Positions 47,201 through 56,200 of a DNA stretch of 64,000 nt are shown piece by piece. Positions within the stretch are counted from its first letter, which is position 1. The number at the start of each line of letters is the position of its first letter. The stretch is taken from contig OU452199.1 of assembly GCA_911728435.2 (NCBI GenBank), positions 38,203,253-38,267,252 on the forward strand. Reading direction: 5' to 3'. The stretch is from Apoderus coryli. Lineage: Eukaryota > Arthropoda > Insecta > Coleoptera > Attelabidae. The notes beneath the pieces are model-generated. The model searched no databases, was not told where the DNA came from, and saw only the letters and a program-made list of their open reading frames with translations. The position numbers were made by a program, and so were the translations under genes.

Positions 47201-50200
47201 TGCTCTTTCGGTTTCTACAGTGCAGTTACCGCTGTAATCAATCGATAATTGCACTGCTCTCATAGGATTTTTTACACATGAGGGAAATATTCAAAAAAAT
47301 CAGTTGTGTCGCCCCAAAACTTTCTCGACAAGATATAATGTAATCAAAAATATAGGCATGACCTGCGTAACGAAACAGAATTTTAATAATTATTATTATT
47401 ATAATTGTATTATATTAATTATTTCCAATAAACTAATGTAACAAACTAACTACTGTATTAAAAAATTAGAAAACAAAATATTGGCAGAACTGGGACTCGA
47501 ACCCATGACGGTGCGTAATAATAAGGTACACACAGCTTAAAGTAGGAACCGTTACTTGCCGAGTTTTATTTAGAGGCAACTTTCTGCAAAAGTGTTCACT
47601 TTAGACCCATAAAATGATATTACTTTTATAAGGAAAAAATTTACAGGGAATAGAACATACGAAAGGATTTTTGCTATATAATTCTTTACTATTTAGGGTA
47701 TCAAATAAATTATTGATAAATTCCACGTAATTTGCTGTGTCTGATGCAGTTTCCGATTCGAACTCGGAGTATAAAGTGTGGAAACCCCTGTATATCCGAA
47801 AATAATCGTTATTTTGAAAAAATGTTTAAAGAAAAGTTATTGGGTATAATTTCTGGCACAACCTCCTGATGTTCAATTTTTTATAGCGTTAACAGCTTTG
47901 TTGCTATGGCAACCAACTTTGTTTTTTTAAATGACATGGTATATTTTTCTTTTCATTTTTAGGTAGACAATTTATTTCTGGATACGACGATCTTAAATTT
48001 TTATAGGGTTACATTGGAAAATAATTGAGGAAAACTGTTTTATAAAACAATCATGTTCTTCGTTTACAGTTCATTAAAACTAAATTTTTATAAGACTTGC
48101 CATGGAAAACATTGTAGCTGTCAATTGAAAATACTTGTAAAATAAAATACGAACAAATAAAAATTTAATTCAAAAAACCATTAGAAAGAAAATGGAATCC
48201 AACAACCTAATATTAAAAACTAGTCCAACATATGTTGAAAATGTTGTCCGTTGATATTTGCGCACAATTGGAGTCTCCTTTCAAATGAATTTCTTACTTT
48301 TACTGACATGACAGGTAATATTCTTCTAGATTCTCCAATAACTTTATACCTATTCTGTTTTTAATAATTTCACCACAGATCTTTGAGAAATATCGAAATT
48401 ATTATCGGAGTCAAAAAAATTTATTAACAAAATTTATATGTTTTTTATGTAGAATTTGATTCGGTAATGAAAAATATATGTTTCCATTAAGAAAAAAACG
48501 AGTTGACCTTGAGATAACCTTGAAACGGTTGACAAACTCGCCAATGGGTGCCACCATTGTTTTTCCCCCACAATAGCAAACATCTTTTATTTGAACTTGT
48601 ATAACATGTATAATATGTAATTTAAATCCATTGATATGCTCTTTGTACAATATATTTTTGAAGAGTTAACATGAAAACATGGCTTTTCCACTGATACACC
48701 CAAGTTTTTAAGGCTGATTGGTTTTTCATTGATCGCATATAATAGCAACCATTTTTAATCCGCATTCTATAAGAATTTTTATAGCCGCCTCTAAAATATA
48801 CTTTAAATAAACATGATTAATAGTAATGAATTGCTTGCTACATAATGTAACAAGACAATAAGTTATGTTGGAAATTTGTTTCACACTACCATGCTTTCAC
48901 CAGACGGGCAGTTTCGTTGATTCACAATTCATCAGTGGTGATCGGCAGGCAGTGTGACCCAAATATTCAACATTTACGAAGAGCTTATACTAGCATGAGA
49001 GATGAATGACATATCATAATTACAGGTAGTGTAAGCTCTTTGTAAATGTTGGAAATTTCGGTCACACTGGGTTGTGGATCAACGAAACTGCCCGCCTGAT
49101 GAAAGTGTGGTAGTGTGAAACAAATTTCCAACATAACTTAAAAAGTCATGTATGTATGTAACAAGCCATTCATTAATAAAGCTTCCCGTCAGGGAATATC
49201 TTGTGTTGGCAATAGGATATAATCAGTTGTTACTTCTCGTCCGGCCATCGTCTATCAACTTTCTCTCACCGGGCATATTGCCTGCTCACACTAGATGTCT
49301 GCGTAAAATTAAATGTATCCGTTTGGTGGGTAGTTTTGATTACAATAAGTCGGTGCCAAGCCCAAGCTCGAAACAAAATAAATCTATATTTACCTACTAC
49401 CTATTTGGCTTGGTACCGACTATTATGTGCATTGTTGTCTTTTGAATGATATTTGTATTTTGTTATTTTTCGTATTTTTTATTAGTTCTTTTGACAGCTC
49501 TGGTGTCATCAATACACCTGTATCCCGAATTGCACCAAATTGCGATGCTATTGAACAAGCATATAATCCTAAATATAATATTATTTTTGAACTACCTGTA
49601 TCTCGAAAACCAAGCCGTAGCGGACCCATGTACATATGAAATTTGTATCTTAAAATTAGTCAAAGAATCACCCTTTAAAGTTTGTACAAGTACTTATGCA
49701 ACACCCTGTATACATAGATACTTTGATTTGCAATTTGCAAATCTGTCAAACTAGGTAATGCTGTTTTTTTTTTATTTACTTTCAAATATGGTGTTATGTA
49801 ATTGTATTCAAATTAAATGTTTGGGGATGATATTTACGAGTTTTATTTTTTTTATATAGAGAAACTGTTATTCAGTTTTTAAGGATCAATCTGAAGCAGA
49901 CGATTGTACTTGTTAAAACATGAAAAAAGTTATTGTCGTGATACTTTTAACACCCTGTTGGTGGGTTTTTAAAGCTTTTTATGAAACGTGTTAACAATAC
50001 AATCTACATAAATCGTTAGTTTTTTAAAGTTTTATGATAATTGCACAAAAACCAATATTAAGGAGGCTGTAAGTTTTTTTTCAAATCGGCGTTGCAGAAT
50101 TTGAACCTAATTGTGATAATTGTGTTATTTTACTAGTATAGATATTTTTGAGTAAATTAATTCGGTTATAATCGATGAGTAGAATCTTTGGAGTAAAATA

Positions 50201-53200
50201 CATTTCACAAAAACCCTGAACCATGTTTCTCAATAGATTTAAATTTTCATTAAAAACAGATTAAAAATTCTAATTTTTTACATCCTGCATTTCGAAACCG
50301 TATTTTTTTAAATAATTATTGTCATGCTGGAAATTTCAAACCTTATTTACTTCAGCAACTTGTAAAAAGCACAGCCTTTTTAATATTAACATTTCTTAAA
50401 ATCGATAATACGCGATAACGATGACTTTCTATCAATATCACAGAAGGATACATTTATTACGTATATAATTTGTTAGATTTTACATCTCCGAATTGAAACA
50501 CACGCAAAAAATGTGCATAAAAAAGTTAGGGTAGCATTTCACGCCTGTATGAGTCTGAGATTTATTTTTTCATAATGTTAACAAGTTGAATCTGCTGTTT
50601 GAGTTTGATCCTTAAAACTGAATCAGATAATAAGCGGAAGTCCTATCTATAACGCCAAATTTCGTTAATTTAAATATAACTTTTTGATGCATCCTTATAT
50701 CCGAAATTTAAAATTAAATGACTAAAATAATATTATTTTAGTCATTTAAAATTATTGTCTAAAACATTTAATGAACCAGCCCTGTATATTTATACTATTA
50801 TAGTAATTTCTTTTATTTTCGTCCATACACATTAATCTTTGCGTAGATAGGTGTACGTATACCATATAATTTTATATTAACCGACAAAAAACACTGCTGC
50901 ACAGTAGTACATATATGATACCTATAATATAAAAACAAACTCCCACCTCGTAGGGGAAAGTATACTCGTCCTTGTCTAACATTGCCCATATGATTATTTT
51001 ATTTCAACACAATACATATAACGCCATCTACAATTTCCATAATTTCCATGGTTGCATGTTTTTCTAATAGATGTAGCTCGTGTCGAGACAGTTTCAATTT
51101 TTGTTTTCTTTCCCATATACGCTGACTATCTATTGTGTAGATTAATCTTTGGTATTACCATTAAGAGCTAGTTTTCTTTTTATTTTAATTTAAGTTTATT
51201 TTTTTGTGGTTTCACCGTTTTGGAATTATTATTATTTTGTCTTGTAATTGGCTTCGCTGTTGGACAATAAATCCTATTATTATTATTATTATTGTAGTCA
51301 GTGAATTTCCTTCTAAACCCACAACTTATTTATAAACGAAAATACTTTCAAGATTGATTTCTTAAATAGAAACATGAAATACTGCAATAGAATGAGGTTT
51401 ACTGCTGGAGATTTTTATTTAGCTGTTAACAATTATCATATCTGTTTCTTGTTATTCTTTTTGTCAACATCTATTATCATCTCCTCTTGACTTTTAGTGT
51501 ACTCTAACTGTTTCTTAGTCATCATGTTGTAGAAATCATCATATGTGACATAACCATCCTTATCTACATCTGCTGCATGTATCATATCGTCATACTCTTC
51601 ATCGTTCATTTTTTCGCCAAGGTTCTCCATGACTACTTTTATATCGTTAGCCACAATGAAGCCTTTACCTAACGAAATGCGAGATGCTTTATTAAACACC
51701 GACCAGTTATTAACAAACATTTATTTATCTTACCATCATAATCAAAAACTTGAAATGTTGCTTTGATATCGTCATCATTATCAGGATCTTTAATAATATC
51801 CCGCATCATAGCACAAAATTCGTCAAAATCAATCATTCCATTTTTATCTACATCAACCTCATTAATTAAATCCTATAAAGGTAAATTCAAAAATCATCTT
51901 TTTGAGTTAAAACTAAAATGATTTCTCTGAACAGAGTCAGACTACGAAAGTTTCAACATGAATTCAATATTAACATTTGGATGGAAATCTACAGTGGGAA
52001 ATGTTAGTCCTTAGGTATGTACTTCCATAGTGACTTAATTCTGAAAATTACTTCGTGATTGGCTGAATAAAAATTTTGAAGATGGATTGGTCGCGGTGGT
52101 TCCGCTTGTTCACCAGAGTTATCTCTAAAGAATTTCCATCTACTGGATCTTCTGAACGTGCTACATTAGAAGACGCTGTCAGTTTGCATTCAACAAAATG
52201 GTTTTCATTTCGAACAGTTATTAAATTAGTTCATCTTCAGTTCAAGAGGACTAAGGTTAAATGCAGACCCTATCTGAGCAAGACTTCAATTTGCCAGGGA
52301 ACATGTATACTGGACGGCTAACCGTCGGACGCTTTGCCACGCAAACATGATTTTGAAATCCCATTTGAAGTGGTCATTGCAGACCGTCAAAAATGGCTAA
52401 ATGGGAACCACGATTCCCAGAAAACACACCCGTCTGGTATACGGACGGTTCAAAAGGAATAGAAGGCATGGGAGTATACCGGCCTAATTGCAGGCTCTCT
52501 GAATCTCTCGGGAAGAGTCCCACTATATTCCAAGCAGAGATCAACGCTATTAATCGTTATGCTCAAGAATGCCTGCAGAGAGGCATCCCGGAACGGCCGA
52601 TCAATATTATGTCAGACAGTCAAGCTGCGTTAAAAGCACTGAGGTCTTACACCTTCACGTCAAAGCTAGCATGGGAATGCAAACAAACCCTAAAGCAACT
52701 GGCAGCTCAGGGGAAAAGATTACTCTGACATGGGTGCCAGGACATGAAGGCATAGAGGGGAACGAAGCGGCGGACCAACTTGCAAAAGAGGGCGCAAACG
52801 TTCTGCGGCCCGGAACCCATCCAAAAAGCCATATGAAGAAAGAACTTCGGACATGGGAAAAGGAACAACTTAAGTCCTACTGGAGAAACACTCCAGGCCT
52901 AAGACAATCAAAAAGGTTTTCAAACCTTCAGATGCCAACGCAAGGAAGCTTATCCAACTGGAGAGAAGCGACCTAAGGCGAATTACAGGCCTTTTTACGG
53001 GACACCACCCAGTGAAGTACCATCTCAAAAAGATGGGCCTAACCGAGGACGACACTTGTTGGTTTTGCGAAGACGCAACAGAGACAACAGAACACGTGCT
53101 CTGTGAATGCATGGCACTTTTCTGCAATAGGCTGAAACACCTTGGAGGGGCGACCCTAACACCCGACGAGGCAAGGAATTTAGCCCCCAGAGAAATCATC

Positions 53201-56200
53201 AACTTTATGAAAAGTGTGTGTTTGGATGATGTAGAAGACTTTGTTCGAGGTTAATATTGATCAAGAACAAATACGCCGCCTGGTTCAAAGTATGGGTCGT
53301 CGATGTCAAGCGGTAATAGAAAGTAGGGGAGGAAACACCCGATATTGAATGTTTTTTTATTTTTTCAATAATTTTGTTTTCGTTTGGTTAACTTTTGAAA
53401 CTTTTTCTTGAATAATGTCAAATAAATGCTTTTAACTTTAAACTCTGTATAGTAAAAAAAACGAAATGCTCAGGAAAGATGAAGCTATTGGTGCAGATGG
53501 AAAGTCCCACAGGATGCGACAAAAATTAGGCATAAAGCTGGCTTCTTTTAAGACCATATGCCTCAAACTTCGATCTCAATGAAAAATTGTTTCACAGAGA
53601 CATTCCTAAAGGTTTCAGCTACACACTCAAACATCTAGAAGACGGTGCGACGTATGAAAGAAATACTACTTTATTGTATTGTATTTTGCAATAAAGTCAT
53701 TGGAGGGCCAGAAAGATGAAGCACAAAAAAGGAACCAGTATATTTAAAGAAATTGCAGTGGGCATCAAGAAAAAATAGTTTACCAATAATTCCGCTTCAG
53801 TAGGATTTTGTCCCAAATTCTTCAGGGCAACAGCTAATTCTTTTGTTGGTATATTGCCATCTCCGTCTTTATCAAACAACATGAAAACTTCTCGAATTTC
53901 TGCTATTTCTTCTGCGCCCAAATACTCTGTGGGATCTTGTGCTTTTTCAACTTTTTCCTCATTTGGATCTATTGAAGTTCGTTCGTTCGTTCGGCCAGAG
54001 GTTGTCGGTTGATTTGTCATGTTGACTTTTCTACTTTGTTATGTATACTGTACTTTTGTAAGTTTTGTAATTGTTTTGTTTCATTTGTTTCACAATAAAA
54101 CTATTATATTAATTAGTTTGATCTATTGTATGTTGTTGTTTGATCTATTGTATGTTTTTTTTAAACAATAATAGGTACTATCGCTTTCTTCCAACTTCTC
54201 GGAATATTCCCTACAATACAGAGTGGCTCAGATTTTAAGACAAATTTCAAACTCAATAAACCCTAATTGTCGTCTTGAAAATATGCCGAGAAATGCTTGC
54301 TTTGTGATATTTAGATTATACAGTATGACCCTGGATTGTTTGGACAACTCTTGTAAATGACAACAAATTTTCGAGTTGGAATTTAAGCTCTGGGGTCCAG
54401 TCCTGCCTGGTTTGAAAATAATTTGTGACGTAATCTTAGCTTCGAAAAATCATGGACGGCTTTGAAATTTTCCAAAACGTTTTTTGGCCCCCGCAAACTA
54501 CCCTTTCCATGTCATTAAGAAAAGTTGTTCATAATCATCAATATATGTCTAATTGGCGTCTTGAAAATATGCCGAGAAATGGCAAACAAACGCTACGATC
54601 TGTCTACCGCAGCTATGTGTGTATACGCTCTAAAAACTACATTAGAAGAAAATAATTCAGAATTGCCATTGGTCGACTCAAGGTCATTGTGACGTATACA
54701 ACCAGTACAGCAACGCGAAATTTACTTAGCGTATATTACGGGGGAGGGGGGACTAATATAATAATATAACCACCACTGGGAGATGACAAAGAAAATGGAT
54801 CAAAATTATAGCGAAATAATATAACAAAATTAATTATAAGATAATTACTTCAGAAAAAATTGAAATATTTTGTTATCAGGAGCTCGTGCTGCAGCTCGGC
54901 TCCTACTAGCTGCCACTGGTTTGTCTTATTAAGATTGAGTTTGATCAATCAAAATAAATTCATTTCAATTTTCAGGTTCCTGCAACAACTGCTGTAGCAC
55001 ATGCTGTGAAAGTTTCGTTTCTTGTCAGAGCAATCATTGCTGTCATAAAACGTGTCATGCAGAATGTAAAACATCATCATGTCGTAGCTCCTGTAGAAAA
55101 AGCTGTTACGAATCAATAGAAGACGAAAAAGAGAAAACTATCGAAAGGATATTTGAGGGTTCTGAAGATAGTTCTGTAAACAGCAGTTCGGTCAACCATA
55201 ATGTCCAGAATATCACTACGATAATCAATTTGAAAAATGTCATTAATAATACGCATATAGTAGATGTTCCGATTAATTTGAATTACACGAATCAGAATAA
55301 CATCTCACTGGCTGAAGGTAATCAAGAAATTATAAGCAACATTGTTGGTGGAAATGGGAGCACTATTGACAGCAATTGTTGTATAGTTATTGGTAAGTGA
55401 TTTTGATATTATTATCTACAAAATTCAGTTCCTTGGGATTAGTGATTCCTTTTACAACAAAATGTGATTTTGGATTTGTGAATGGTACCTATTCGTCGCA
55501 TTTGACTCAATGGATTCTATGTCGTCGAACAAGTATCCTTTCAACGGAAAATTTAATCTTGGGAACTGCCAAAAGTCGCAGAGAGCCTTGAAAACTTCTG
55601 TATTTTGCTAAAAACCGGAGCCTGGCTGTTATAGTAACTCAATGACCTTAAATACCTTGTTATCAGCAAGTTGTTTTGAACGAGTTCATAGCGAAGCTTT
55701 TTCTATTCATCCACAAGCATTTTTAAAATGCATTTTGTACAAACGCGCGTCATACCCAAATTCTCTGTTCGAAACAAACGTTTTGAAATTCCAAGGTCAC
55801 CTTCTTTAATCCCAAGCAGTAGACGCTCGATGATCAGCTGCGTTACTGTAATCGATGTGTTGTTGGCAAAAGTGCGACAATTTTTGAACCGCTTGTACAA
55901 CTCCTCTGTGTCTTGGCAATACACTCATCGCCAACGGCTTTCTGTATCACTTCAATGATTTCCACACAACTAAAGGCGACGAATGCCAAATACTTGCTGT
56001 AAACTAATACATAAGACACATGAACTAACATGTCTCAGTGGTAACTGGTCACTGGTTACGTTCCTATTTTATTTTTAGGGAACAAAAGTATCATCAAAAT
56101 AAAATAAATTTGTATTTAAATATTTATTGAAGTTCTATTTGTCTTTATGTTAAGGCCCAAAACAATGTACACAAACAAACCAATATCCATTTGTGAAATG

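Noticed and set aside
49423..49754. Overlapping open frames of 70-102 codons on both strands
   Set aside because: They lie in repeat DNA (CACCCTGTATACAT ends) and show no domain or splice context.
52076..52321. 81-codon frame starting MKMDWSRWF
   Set aside because: It joins unrelated sequence to out-of-frame LINE DNA; the LINE frame proper starts later.
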